Shown piece by piece: positions 11,601-19,840 of a DNA stretch of 64,000 nucleotides. Source of the stretch: Aurelia coerulea (Eukaryota; Cnidaria; Scyphozoa; Semaeostomeae; Ulmaridae); contig CM076948.1 of the NCBI GenBank assembly GCA_039566865.1, positions 24,005,001 to 24,069,000 on the forward strand, in the 5' to 3' direction. Made by a program: the position numbers and the translations under genes. Position 1 is the stretch's first letter; each line of letters begins with the position of its first letter. The notes beneath the pieces are model-generated. The model was not told the origin of the DNA and searched no databases. It saw only the letters and a program-made list of their open reading frames with translations.

Positions 11601-14600
11601 TATGAATTCAAAGCTGGTGTCGGGCTTGCCTCCTGTGCTCACACTTGAAACGCTTTTCAAGTCATCGCAACAAACGGAATTTGTTGGGGAGACGAGGAAA
11701 CGCGATACGGTTTGTCCGAAAAAACGTATGTGTCCCCCCGTGCAGTAGGTTAATGCTCATGCGCAGTAGCATTTTGGGTTGGAACTCTGACGGGCACATG
11801 AGCATTAACCTACTGCACGGGGGGACACAAGTTTCCTCGAACAAACCGTATCTCATCTCCCCAACAAGAATATTTTGTGAAATCTCGTTTAATAATTGGT
11901 ACCTATGCTGTATTTTCTTGCAGAAACATTCCAAGCTTTAGAAGCAGAAGTGAAAGTGAAACGAACATTCACATATCACCTGTACAGTGGATACATGCCT
12001 AGCTGCCTACTCGTCGTATTAACATGGGGAACATTCTGGATCCCAGCGAGAGCTGTACCAGCAAGAGTTACATTAATAGTAACGAATTTTTTAACGACAA
12101 TATTCGTCATTCAACAAGAAGGGTTGAAGATTATCAGAGTTGATTACACGACAGCAGTTCAAATATTCCTCGTCGTGAATTTATTCTTCGTCTTGTTATC
12201 AATGGTGGAGTATTTAGTGGTGCTGAATGTACGATCATGCCACAAAAAGGTAAGTCAGTGTTGCATGGTTTCGTGACAATACCCGGTGACTATTAAAGGG
12301 GCTGAGTCGTCAAACAGTAAACAAATCCGTAAACTCGTACGTGTCGGGGATTATCCATTTTTCATCCATTGTTCTCTGCAGTTTGTTTGGTGGCTTCACC
12401 CAAGCCACAAAAAAGTGACCGTTAAAAATCCACTTATATCCGAACAATCGTCGAAGATATGAATGTTTGGTTTGTTCCTCAGTGCAGTACAAGGATTAAT
12501 GCCCAAACAACCACTTTCATTTTGAAAAAAATACGAAAATCCTGTGTGATATCACCAATCAAAAAACTGCAAAATCATCGTTTTGTTTACATTTTGACGA
12601 CGGAGCCCCTTTAACAATAACAATCCAACAAGAACAGATTTTGTAAGACAATAGCATAAGTTGCTTTTGATTGACACCGCAATTCAAAGCGATTAGCGAT
12701 TGCAGACAAAGGAAATTCTCTCAACCAGTAATTCAAAACAAACAAAGCCGAAAAAGTTTTTCTGAAACCCAGGTAGCTATCGAGCTCGTTGTGCATTCCA
12801 GACATTGTTTTTAAGAGCAAACTTGAGCATATATCGAAAGAAGAAGGATATATGTACACATCTACCTTGGGCATTTTACTTCTTTGGTTCAGAAGCAGTA
12901 AGTGTTTTACTTGCACTTCAAAAATAGGAGAATTGAATCGCCTCCTAATCGGCTTTTGAACCAAACAAATTAAATGCCCGAGGCAGCTATGTAGATATAC
13001 CCTTCTTCTTTCGATATATGCTCCTGTTTGCTCTTAAACACAATTTCTGGAATGCACAACGAGCGAGCTAGCTACCTGGGTTTCAGAGAAACTTTTGCGG
13101 CTTTCTTTGTTTTGAATTACTGGTTGAGAGAATTTCCTTTGTCTGCGATCGCTAATCACTTTGAATTGCAGTGTCAACCAGAAGCAACTCATGCTATTGT
13201 CTTACAAAATCTGTCCTTGTTCAACGATCCACGTTTGAATGCCTACTCAGGGGACCATTACGGAAATAAGGTCAGTTCAACCAAGGGCGCTTACCTTGTA
13301 GGAAGTGTGTTTATTCCCAGTACTGTAGAGTAATTGGTGTCCTGTGACCCAGTACAGAGAGTGTCCTAGAACCGTACCGTGACACAGCAGTACACAGAGT
13401 CAGCCCTCTCAAGGTCGAGATGACGTATGAATAACTTTGTGGTTTCAAATTCCGATGTTTATGTAACACGAGATCAACTGTTATACGATCTGGCCACAGG
13501 AAATCAGACAGCGTGATTTTTGATTGGTCAACACTAACAGGCGTTAGAATTTGAAAATCCCAAGATTAACAGAACCGGGTCATAGGACACCAATTACCAC
13601 TCGTACAGTACCAGGAATAAACACACTTCCTACAAGGTAAGCGCCCTTGATTCAACCTTGCAATGCTATCCCTGTCACTACAGTTTGAAGGGTGTTTTTA
13701 AAGGTATTCATTAACTTGTATTAACATTGTAATGTATCTATTTTTAGCTTTTAAAACATTGTAAATTTGTAATTAATGTGGCAAATTGATATATACTGTT
13801 TCCAGGATATAAAGGCAGAAATATTGTCAAATATCTTACTTAATAGCAGACAAGTTGAACGAGATTTAGAAATTCAACTGATGAGAATTGGCCACTCCGT
13901 TCTATAGTTAAATGTGATTCCTCAAAAAGGCCCCTTCAAGAACCTTCAATATTAGCCAATAATAAAGATAAAATTTAAAGAATTGTTCTGCCTTACAGCA
14001 ATGACTTCAACACGCTTTAGCACGCGTTATTCCGTGGCTTTAGACGCACCCCCTACCTCAAACACAGGCCGCGCCCGGCTGGTAAAAGTTTTGAAAACGG
14101 TACACTTGGTTGACTCGGAAATTGTGTTTGGTTGACTTCGAAATTCTCAAAACGGTAGATCTGGTAGTTTGGAAGCCCTTCTGAGCCCTCTGCCCCAAAT
14201 GGCAGAAAGTTTGGCAGACTTCGGAGGGATTATCGTTTTCATTCGAGAATTTTCATTTCCTCATGATGCATCCTAAACTAGCCGTTTTAAAGATTTGCTT
14301 GTTTGTTTGGGAAGTATCTTTCCGTCTCTGCAACATCTACTTTATTCAGAATTTGGGTATGTTTAGAATTACTAATCAAACAAATGCAGGGATTGCTCTT
14401 TTCCACTTCCCCGGTAAACAATATTTTGAATAATATTGTGACCTTTTCACACGAAATTCGCTCTGCTCATCATATAGCCTTCGTAATACGGGGACCGACC
14501 TTAGGTTACCGAAGAAAAGGTCATCAAATGGCCAGAGATGCTTCTCATATAGAGGTGCAAAATTATGGAATGGCCTGTCAGCCGAGTCAAAGCAGGCAAC

Positions 14601-15151
14601 CTCCTTGTTTAGTTTCAAGAAAACTATTTAAAAACTGTTTCCTTTCATTTTGATTTTAGGTCTGAATTTTTAACTTCACTGTAAATAGGTTTTGAACATT
14701 GTAAATAAGGTTTTATAGTTTAATTTATTTAATAGCTTTTTACTTTGTTTTCTAAATTGTAATTAAATGCTTTTATCGGAGGGCCCCTTGAAAATCAACT
14801 TGTTGAAGGGCAACCCTCCTTAAATGTATTAAATGAAAATGAAATGAAATAAACCTGAGGGGTTTTATGTTTTAATGATGGTCCCTGTTTCTTTCTCGAC
14901 AGGAGAGGAAATTGACAGTAATAAGCAACGGTCTAGCGCAAGGAGTTGCAGTTGGCAATCTCGGAACAGATGAGGATAAAAATGGCAATGACAATTTATC
15001 GACACTTGAGAGCCAAACTAAAAAACAGAAAAGAGCATTTGTATTGGAAGACGCTCATATCGTAGACTATTATTCTAGGTTCATTGTACCCCTTATATAT
15101 ATAATCTTCCTTTTAACTTATGTATTATATTACGCATTGCAAAAGGAGTAA
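2656..15151 (+). CDS. Cys-loop ligand-gated ion channel subunit, GABA-A/glycine-receptor-like (8 exons, 406 aa)
   Basis: Joined CDS: 2656-2698, 4990-5082, 6471-6538, 7734-7948, 8865-8947, 10701-10844, 11924-12249, 14903-15151; total 1,221 nt, all phases compatible. Seen: signal-like start; extracellular domain with WxPD (residues 103-106); Cys loop C147-C161 with exactly 13 residues between and YPFD inside; M1 about 235-255; anion-type PAR motif 261-263; M2 264-283 with the 9' leucine at L272; M3 about 290-316; a 60-residue charged loop; M4 about 384-403. NxT sequons occur in the N-terminal half and at N215. Family knowledge: pentameric plasma-membrane channels, and PAR before M2 marks chloride-permeable members. 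Inference: an anion channel; the ligand is unknown. It lacks the second cysteine pair of glycine/GluCl receptors. M2 is odd: positions 2'-8' read TLIVTNF rather than the common GLGITTV type. The length is close to a minimal Cys-loop subunit. Confidence 0.92.
3095..3466. mobile_element. TA-type MITE relic (tacagtaaaaaccc family)
   Basis: Right end ggttcttatgtgcgggtttt then tactgta is the same as at 36545 in its complete copy; the left end is missing. Internal caggctgatgtcttaac and acctacaccctgattactgg match the 36130 copy. Confidence 0.75.
3761..4271. mobile_element. Mutator-like MITE, family A, copy 1
   Basis: Termini agcataggttccaaatct and agatttggaacctatgct are inverted repeats. The 9-bp direct repeat CTACTAGCA flanks it exactly (3752-3760, 4272-4280). 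In receptor intron 1. Confidence 0.88.
4472..4824. mobile_element. hAT-like MITE, family 1, copy 2
   Basis: Ends tcaaggacgcctaccttgta and tacaaggtaggcgcccttg. Flanks atgtgatc and atgtaatg agree at six of eight. About 165 bases upstream of receptor exon 2. Confidence 0.82.
4990..5082 (+). CDS. receptor exon 2
   Basis: Flanked by tttatag and gtaagag. Encodes the end of the leader and the mature N-terminus, with an NAT glycosylation sequon and the family-typical YDMRVRPYAD segment (compare YDKRVRP in GABA-A subunits). Starts by completing a phase-1 codon and ends in phase 1. Confidence 0.88.
5160..5700. repeat. cccttggctagacc repeat with internal tandem duplication
   Basis: Repeated 'gatacccttggc...aga' phrases. 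The same family appears in reverse orientation at about 55660-56130. Inside it, 5331-5446 and 5447-5553 are a tandem duplication of roughly 110 bp. Confidence 0.7.
6045..6375. repeat. G/C-tract hairpin element
   Basis: Left gaggggggtacttgacttaa and right accaagtacccccccccccc are complementary ends. A relative with agtcaagtacccctcc lies at 51640-51950 and its mirror at 63270-63600. Confidence 0.6.
6471..6538 (+). CDS. receptor exon 3
   Basis: Flanked by cctgttgaag and gtaagtag. Encodes ARLNITVQLGVIGLGPVDET followed by SL, the beta-strand equivalent of the VNVTVxxxxISLGPISE stretch of GABA-A subunits. Ends in phase 0. Confidence 0.9.
6539..7338. other. receptor intron 3, first part, no gene seen
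   Basis: Contains an approximate inverted pair 'caatctgtcccct' near 7110 and 'aggggacagattgcc' near 7289, suggesting another small MITE of about 180 bp. Nothing coding recognised. Confidence 0.4.
7339..7643. mobile_element. MITE with an array of CGGGG motifs
   Basis: Ends aacaccccccagtaacgacc and its complement ggtcgttactgggggttgtt. Inside, CGGGG occurs at 7381, 7411, 7432, 7486, 7506, 7528, 7556, 7606 and 7622, all on the plus strand, mostly followed by A-rich sequence. Ends about 90 bases before receptor exon 4. Confidence 0.75.
7734..7948 (+). CDS. receptor exon 4 (loop D/A region)
   Basis: Flanked by ctttttcag and gttagt. Carries WWKDPRL (residues 79-85), WVPDTFFPN (103-111) and the strand before the Cys loop. 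The gtaagc at 7938 is rejected as donor because only the gttagt at 7949 gives the right phase (AG|G) into exon 5. The spacing from exon 3 to the tryptophan matches glycine receptors without any extra exon. Confidence 0.93.
8080..8701. mobile_element. Mutator-like MITE, family B, copy 1
   Basis: Long inverted arms starting aacaaggacagatttggtaa and ending aacatctgtccttgtt. Flanks ACTTTAGTT and GTTCTAGTT agree at six of nine. In receptor intron 4. Confidence 0.82.
8865..8947 (+). CDS. receptor exon 5 (Cys loop)
   Basis: Flanked by tactcgcag and gtaagtac. Encodes MTLKTFCKMRLERYPFDIQT, then C and RVQLES. The two cysteines are separated by 13 residues with PFD in the middle, the defining signature of the superfamily. 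Ends in phase 1. Confidence 0.96.
8948..9889. other. receptor intron 5, first part
   Basis: No coding signal. Holds a G-run near 9207, 'gtgagtcaataaaaaggtccg' at 9326 whose mirror-like partner 'cggacctttattttgactcac' is at 10432, so the family A element at 9890 may sit inside an older inverted element spanning about 9320-10452. Confidence 0.45.
9890..10387. mobile_element. Mutator-like MITE, family A, copy 2
   Basis: Ends agcatagggatcaaatct and agatttgagccctatgtt. Flanks TTGCTTATA and TTGCTTATT match at eight of nine. Interior shared with copies at 22274 and 23757. Confidence 0.88.
10701..10844 (+). CDS. receptor exon 6 (outer ligand-binding domain)
   Basis: Flanked by ataatttcag and gtaact. 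Begins SYTGRELRLSW (compare SYGYTTDEIxxxW in relatives) and runs through the loop-C region to a TN that forms an NET sequon with exon 7. Ends in phase 1. Confidence 0.94.
10845..11209. other. receptor intron 6, first part, nothing recognised
   Basis: AT-rich, no ORF or terminal repeats that I can pair. Confidence 0.3.
11210..11640. repeat. G/C-tract element
   Basis: Begins around caaggccgaagccagtgggg with gcgccccccagg and ends near cgtcgcccccccccccta with 'gctggtgtcgggcttgcc'. Imperfect inverted ends resembling the element at 47398. Confidence 0.45.
11680..11865. repeat. inverted repeat (short MITE) beside exon 7
   Basis: Arms ccgtgcagtaggttaatgct and agcattaacctactgcacgg, extending through gacaca and the eroded outer parts to ggagacgagg/tcatctcc. 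Ends about 60 bases before receptor exon 7. Confidence 0.75.
11924..12249 (+). CDS. receptor exon 7 (M1-M3, pore)
   Basis: Flanked by ttttcttgcag and gtaagtca. Starts ETFQALEAEVKVKR (compare LSLSFKLKR), then M1 with GYMPS, the PARV selectivity motif, M2 with the 9' leucine, and M3 ending VEYLVV (compare LLEYAFV). Starts by completing a phase-1 codon and ends in phase 0. Confidence 0.97.
12293..12614. mobile_element. TTAA MITE with short ORF, copy 1
   Basis: Bounded by ttaaaggggctgagtcgtca and tgacgacggagcccctttaa. The minus strand keeps a 60-codon ORF (12492-12310) with FGYKWIFNGHFFVAWVKPPN, also present in copies at 29907 and 37261. Confidence 0.85.
12627..13221. mobile_element. Mutator-like MITE, family B, copy 2
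   Basis: Ends aacaagaacagattttgtaa and ttacaaaatctgtccttgtt. Flanks TAACAATCC and CAACGATCC match at seven of nine. Arms about 200 bp each around a gcctcgggca core. Confidence 0.85.
13282..13650. mobile_element. hAT-like MITE, family 1, copy 3
   Basis: Ends aagggcgcttaccttgtagg and cctacaaggtaagcgccctt. Flanks GTTCAACC and ATTCAACC match at seven of eight. Confidence 0.86.
13651..14300. other. receptor intron 7 middle, nothing recognised
   Basis: AT-rich with no paired ends found and no coding pattern. Confidence 0.3.
14303..14870 (+). pseudogene. LINE 3' fragment (RT C-terminus)
   Basis: A frame through 14475-14650 reads YSLRNTGTDLRLPKKRSSNG, CFSYRGAKLWNGLSAESKQA and SLFSFKKTI-stop, the common end of CR1/L2-type LINE reverse transcriptases. 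The tail after it ends in repeated aatgaaatg units near 14850. 5'-truncated; lies just before receptor exon 8. Confidence 0.85.
14903..15151 (+). CDS. receptor exon 8 (intracellular loop, M4, stop)
   Basis: Preceded by tttctttctcgacag; phase 0. Encodes a charged M3-M4 loop with KKQKR, then the conserved VDYYSRFIVPLIYIIF M4 start (compare IDxxSRxxFPxxFxxFN), ending ALQKE and TAA at 15149-15151. The last 70 bases are tandemly repeated just downstream (see 15170-15836). Confidence 0.96.
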   Translation, partial: ERKLTVISNGLAQGVAVGNLGTDEDKNGNDNLSTLESQTKKQKRAFVLEDAHIVDYYSRFIVPLIYIIFLLTYVLYYALQKE

Positions 15152-15169
15152 AATGTAGTCAAAATGTAG

Positions 15170-15836
15170 TATATATAATCTTCCTTTCAACTTATGTACC
15201 GGGTCTCCAAAAATGATGTATTATCGTTTGATTGCTGATATTTCCATAACGAATGAAATTTTCAAAAACTTTATTTTATCCGATTGCCGAAAGGCTAAAT
15301 TGTATTTGACGATGTTGGCTTTGGTTTACGCGGATGTTTTCATGTTGAAAAGAAAATTGATAAACCTGCTCAAATTCAAGCCCTACATGGCATGAAAAAG
15401 AAATGGCCTACTTTTCCAGCCAACATTTTAGATGTGATACAAAAGGCTCAACTTATATGTTATTCAGAGAATACGAATTCAGTTAATACTGAATTCAGAT
15501 GGGTAGGTGATTTAGAAAATACGAATGCGAGTTCAGCCTTTTGCCTTTTATGTCACATCTAAAATGTTGAGTGGAAAAACGGGCCGTTTCTTTCGCATGC
15601 CATTTAAGGCTTAAATTTTAGCAGGTTTATCAATCTTCTTTTCGACATGAAAACATTGTCGTAAAGCCAGAACCAACATCTTCGAATACAATTTGGCCTT
15701 TAGGCAATCCAATAAAACAAATTTTTTGAAAATCGGTTCATTGGTTATGGACATGTACGCAATCAAACGATAATACATCATTTTGGGACACCCGGTATCA
15801 TATTACGCATTACAGAAGGAGTAAGATGTAGTTAAT
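15170..15836 (+). repeat. second copy of the receptor 3' end, split by a MITE
   Basis: 15097-15169 (last coding bases, stop and a few more) is repeated as 15170-15198 plus 15798-15836: tatataatcttccttt...acttatgta, then tcatattacgcatta...ggagtaagatgtagt. The repeat copy lies after the stop, so the protein is unaffected. Confidence 0.85.
15199..15795. mobile_element. TA-type (Tc1/mariner-like) palindromic MITE, copy 1
   Basis: Ends ccgggtctccaaaaatgatg and catcattttgggacacccgg, TA on both sides. Removing it and one TA restores the duplicated receptor tail exactly, so insertion is demonstrated within this window. A second copy lies at 31490. Confidence 0.9.
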
Positions 15837-16231
15837 AATCGTGAGCTCGGTTTGACTTACAACATGAGACTCTGCTTTGCAATACAACCACAACAACAGG
15901 CCGTATAGCAAGGAGGATATATGACATTAACTGCTAAATTTTGCCAAAGTACCAGCTTGAAGGGAACCCAAGCTTTTAGCAAATACAGGTACTGTATTTT
16001 TCATTCAGACACTAGTTCTTGACACATGCCAGAACATATTTGAGTAACTGATTTTCGTCAGCAGAAAATACCGAGATATGGCCATGAGCGATAGGACATC
16101 AAGTGTGTGAAAGTTTTATCAGTAGCGAGCCACCTTAACCAATTGGTTCTTTTTGTGTTTTTAACTTATTGTGAAAAAGGGAGGAAAGTTGCAACATTCT
16201 GCTGTCGTTACATAATGTGATGTTACATAGT
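15837..16231. other. unassigned DNA
   Basis: No gene seen between the receptor tail duplication and the next element. 'aggacatcaagtgtgtg ... atcagtagcgagccacc' near 16095-16130 resembles 105-150 at the window start. Confidence 0.35.
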
Positions 16232-16488
16232 AGGCCCCGTTCACACAGCTCCGTTTTTGTACAAAAACGGAGAGAAAAACTTCGGCTTTCGTGAGAGTTT
16301 TCACACTGATCTGCACAAAAACGGCACAAAAACGGAGATTTTCGATAACGCTATCAAAAGTGGATATCCACAAAAACGGAGGGTGTTCAAAACGCTCTGC
16401 ATCAATGTGAACGCACAAAAACGGAGGTATTTGAAAAAGCACTTAATCAATGTGAACGCACAAAAACGGAGCAGTGTGAACGGGGCCT
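16232..16488. mobile_element. MITE with ggccccgttcacac ends
   Basis: Inverted ends aggccccgttcacac and gtgtgaacggggcct. Inside, acaaaaacgga recurs seven or more times in one direction. The repeated motif makes the plus- and minus-strand ORFs seen here meaningless. Confidence 0.75.
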
Positions 16489-16554
16489 TAGGGCGCGAAA
16501 ATTTCACGTCAAAATGTCATCTTTGATTGAGGCTACTTTGGACATTCGTAGCCT

Positions 16555-17460
16555 TTGCAAAACTTACAGAGTTGTTGGTTGTTACTTATTAGCATTCTAC
16601 GTTTCAGAAAATACAATAGAAATAACGACGTCAATTGTATAATTAATGAAATCGAAATTATGCATTTTATTTATAAAGACATAGAACATAACGTTTACGA
16701 GTTGAAAGAAAGGTATAAATTGTACAAATCTAACAAGAATAAGCTTTTCTATGAGAGCTTTGTACAACGAGGACAGATTTGGTAAGACAATAGCACGAAT
16801 TGGTTTTGATTGACACCGCAATTCAAAGCGATTAGCGATCGCAAACAAAGGAAAGTCTCTCAACCAATAATTCAAAACAAGCGAAGCCGCAAAATTTCTC
16901 TGAAACCCAGGTAGCTATCTCGTGCGTTGTGCATTCCAGACATTGTTTTTAAGAGCAAACATGAGCATAGGTCGAAAAAAGAAGGATATATCTACACATC
17001 TGCCTCAGGCATTTAATTTGTATGGTTCAAAAGCCCATTGGGAGGCGATCTAATTTTCTTATTTTTTTGGGTGTAATGAAAACATTTACTGCTCGGCTTC
17101 TGAATCAAAGAAATAAAATGTCCGAGGTAGATGTGTAGATATATCCTGCTCCTTTTGAAATATGCGCATGTTTGCTCTTAAAAATAATTTTGGAATGCAC
17201 AACGAGCGCGCTAGCTACTTGGGTTTTAGAAAAACTTTTGCGGCTTTGTTTGTCTTGAACTTATTGTTGAGAGAATTTACTTTGTCTGCAGTCGGTAATC
17301 GCTTTGAATTCAGGTGTTAACAAAAACATCTCATGCTATTGTGCTACAAAATCTGTCCTTGTTGCTTTGTACGAAAAAATGGCATTATCCAACAAGTAAG
17401 ACATTCAAAGGAATTGTTAGAGGTCGTACCAATGCTGTAGCTCATTAAAATGGCATGAGA
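16555..17460 (+). pseudogene. unidentified ORF split by a family B MITE
   Basis: An open frame before the MITE reads HNVYELKERYKLYKSNKNKL and FYESFV. Excising 16766-17363 with one 9-bp repeat continues the same frame as RKNGIIQQVRHSKELLEVV for some 20 more codons to a stop at about 17447. Not recognised as any family; no clear start. Could be an old retroelement piece or an exon of an unknown gene. Confidence 0.4.
16766..17363. mobile_element. Mutator-like MITE, family B, copy 3
   Basis: Ends aacgaggacagatttggtaa and acaaaatctgtccttgtt. Perfect 9-bp direct repeats GCTTTGTAC at 16757-16765 and 17364-17372. Confidence 0.9.
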
Positions 17461-18599
17461 CGACAATTTGACAGGCTCGCATCAACGAGGCAGGGAGTGC
17501 AGAATGCACAAGGCCCTAACTTCAGAAGGGCCTCCAAAAGCTAGGCATGAGGGTAATTACAAAGGGCGTTTACTCTTGTTTTCCGTGAATTTAGAGGGTT
17601 TGGGAGACCAAACTATGCTTGATATGGGCATATTTGAGTCCATTACAGTATTTCTTAGGGCTCCTGTTCTGTTTTGTGCCCCCGGCCCCACAAAGTCTAT
17701 CAGCAGGCCTGCAGTTTGATATATACGCAGTGCTAAACAGTAGCATGCATGCTTTTCGAGTCAGTCCCCTGCAAGCACGTTAAGTACACAAAAACTCAGC
17801 AAAAATAAACAGAATGAAAAACCCAACCACGTCAAACCGTGAAACATTGTATTTTTCTAGGGAGGCACTGGCTTGATGTATAAACCAGAACTGTGCATGA
17901 GTCAGTAAGTGCTGCCGCGCCAGAAATTCGCCTCGAACTAAGAGAGGTGGATAATAATCCCTCTAACTCTTTTAACTCTGATTCTGATAGAACACTCTTT
18001 CGCTCGAACAAAGTTTATCATATAATCCTCCGTGCAGGGCGACAGATGTTATTTCTCTTCACTGCTTCCAGAATTCCTTGCTCCCAGAGACAATTTTGAT
18101 TCTGTTCAGGATCAAGAAAATTTGTATCATGTGTTATTTAATTCTTGTCCTTCTCAGTCCTTGTGAAGTCTCGCAATTCTCTCGTGACATATTTCTTTCT
18201 TTCTCCTATCCTTGCTCTCTGTCAAGTTTCTTTTCTCTGAAATTCTTTTCCTTTATCTGGACTGGAAGGGTTCTTGAGCCGGGCTAAAGTGCAGGAAGCA
18301 GCTACTCCATGCAAACTAAAACCTCGACTGCTCGGAAATATAGTATTTTCGCAACTAACTCGGCTCTAACTAAATCGACTAAATTGCTGCAACTAAGACA
18401 ACAAAAATCTAAATTCTGATGCTTAAAAAGATGAAAAAATGTTTGGTTTCTATCTTGTTCTAATGAACAAAGAAAAATTCTGGTAGTTAGCGACAGGATG
18501 AATACAACACAGTCAAGCTCGTAATCTTTGGCAGAAATATTGAGATAATACTAGCGATAAAACTGATTCCTTCTGTCATAAACAATCTTCATTAATAGC
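17461..18599. other. intergenic DNA between the two genes
   Basis: No gene recognised. Short ORFs here (83, 68, 69 codons) have no recognisable composition or motif. Confidence 0.35.
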
Positions 18600-18830
18600 A
18601 AAATTAATTGGGATACAACCAAGCAGAAATCTGTAGCTTTCCTGGTTTAGGATTTAGCCTCTCATTTAATAAATGCCGCCATTTTGAAACCAATCAAGAT
18701 ATCAATATATTTCCACAACAGATTTACAGCAAAGTGCCTTAAGTTCCTTCCAAGCAATTTAATTCAAAGAAAACTGTAATAGAATTTTACACCGACCATT
18801 TTAAAGATTTGAGCTCTACGTTGGGATACA
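18600..18830. repeat. partial family A element
   Basis: Shares gcagaaatctgtagcttt, ccgccattttgaaac and the right end ttttacaccgaccattttaa with complete family A copies; the left half is missing. Confidence 0.65.
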
Positions 18831-18919
18831 CCACCACCGTTCAAAGGCTACATCTTACTAATTTGTTGATTGGTCTTTTTTGCAGAGGAAAATTCAAAAA
18901 ATTAATGGTCGCGGAGTTA

Positions 18920-19035
18920 TTATAGTCTATTGCTCCTGGTGGTATCGCCCTTGTAGTGTTTCGTAAGATAAATTGTAGGTAGCGTAGCAAGTAACATGTC
19001 TTGTAAAAGGTTTTAATGGAAAATAAAAACAAAAC
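18920..19035 (+). repeat. retroelement 3' tail (tgctcctggtggtatcg)
   Basis: Shares a tgctcct-tggtatcg-ccttgtagtgtt block and an A-rich end with 28395-28530 and 35290-35390; a LINE or SINE 3' end. Confidence 0.55.
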
Positions 19036-19647
19036 AAAATTCTCAACTAAGTAGAAAAGACAGGACCTTGGTCGCCTCTCCAACAACAACTCAACTTTTC
19101 ATCAACCAGATGAATTGAACCTTTGGTTTTTCAACCTTAACATTGAGACCATATCGAAGCTTTACTAGGCGATTGACAAAACAATCTTGGAGATACCCCG
19201 TGCAAGGATCTATTCATGTAATTCATTTCTCTTGCCTCGATCTCAAAGTTTGCTAGATTATCAAACGGGGGACATCAACTTAATACGTACGCTAGAAAGA
19301 AGATGAGATTTAACACTGGGAATTTTGGCACAGTAAACATTACAAAATTTTGCAGGCAAAAAAGATAGTGCACATATTTGCGAGCGCATTGAATGGACGT
19401 CCCGTAGGGAATGAAGATTCTTACAAAGAGATTGATAGCAGGGCTACAAAATAAACTTTAGCAGATCATAGAATATAATTAACAAAACATTGTCACCTCG
19501 TCTTCCATTCAACAGACATCCTTGCAAAATCTTCTCAACAGCAATTCTTCCTCCCATGAGAATGGGGCATGATTACTTCACGCATACATTTGGGAAACGG
19601 TAGCGCACATGGCCTTATCTTTATGGCATACCTTCAGATTATGAAGC

Positions 19648-19840
19648 CTATCTTAATGTGATCTTGGTGAGTCTTGACAAGTACTTGAGTTGCTTTAGAC
19701 AGTCACCTTCTGAGTCAGTCATCTTAAGCGTGTCCATTGCAATTGTAAGTTGCTCCATGAGAGATTCTAATACCTTTGACATGTGCTCTGCGGTGATTTC
19801 ATTTGTCTGGTCAAGGGCGGTGACTGCTTCTAGTAAGTAA
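19648..19840 (-). CDS. EDC4: EDC4 exon 24 (last coding exon, stop)
   Basis: Acceptor tttattccag. Encodes YLLEAVTALDQTNEITAEHM (human YLEEAVMHLDHSDPITRDHM) and ends LSRLTKITLR with TAG at 19650-19648. 63 codons plus stop in frame with exon 23. No convincing AATAAA was identified downstream on this strand. Confidence 0.96.

Noticed and set aside
11645..11941. ORFs on both strands (98 and 90 codons)
   Set aside because: Both are produced by the inverted repeat at 11680-11865; the plus one merely runs into the true exon 7.
12611..13333. 117- and 101-codon ORFs with FVLNYWLREFPLSAIANRFE
   Set aside because: The peptide recurs in family B elements only because their arms are copies; the frames break at different places in each copy, so there is no sign of a selected protein.
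16135..16526. Four overlapping ORFs rich in LRFCA or QKR repeats
   Set aside because: They arise from the acaaaaacgga repeats read in different frames.
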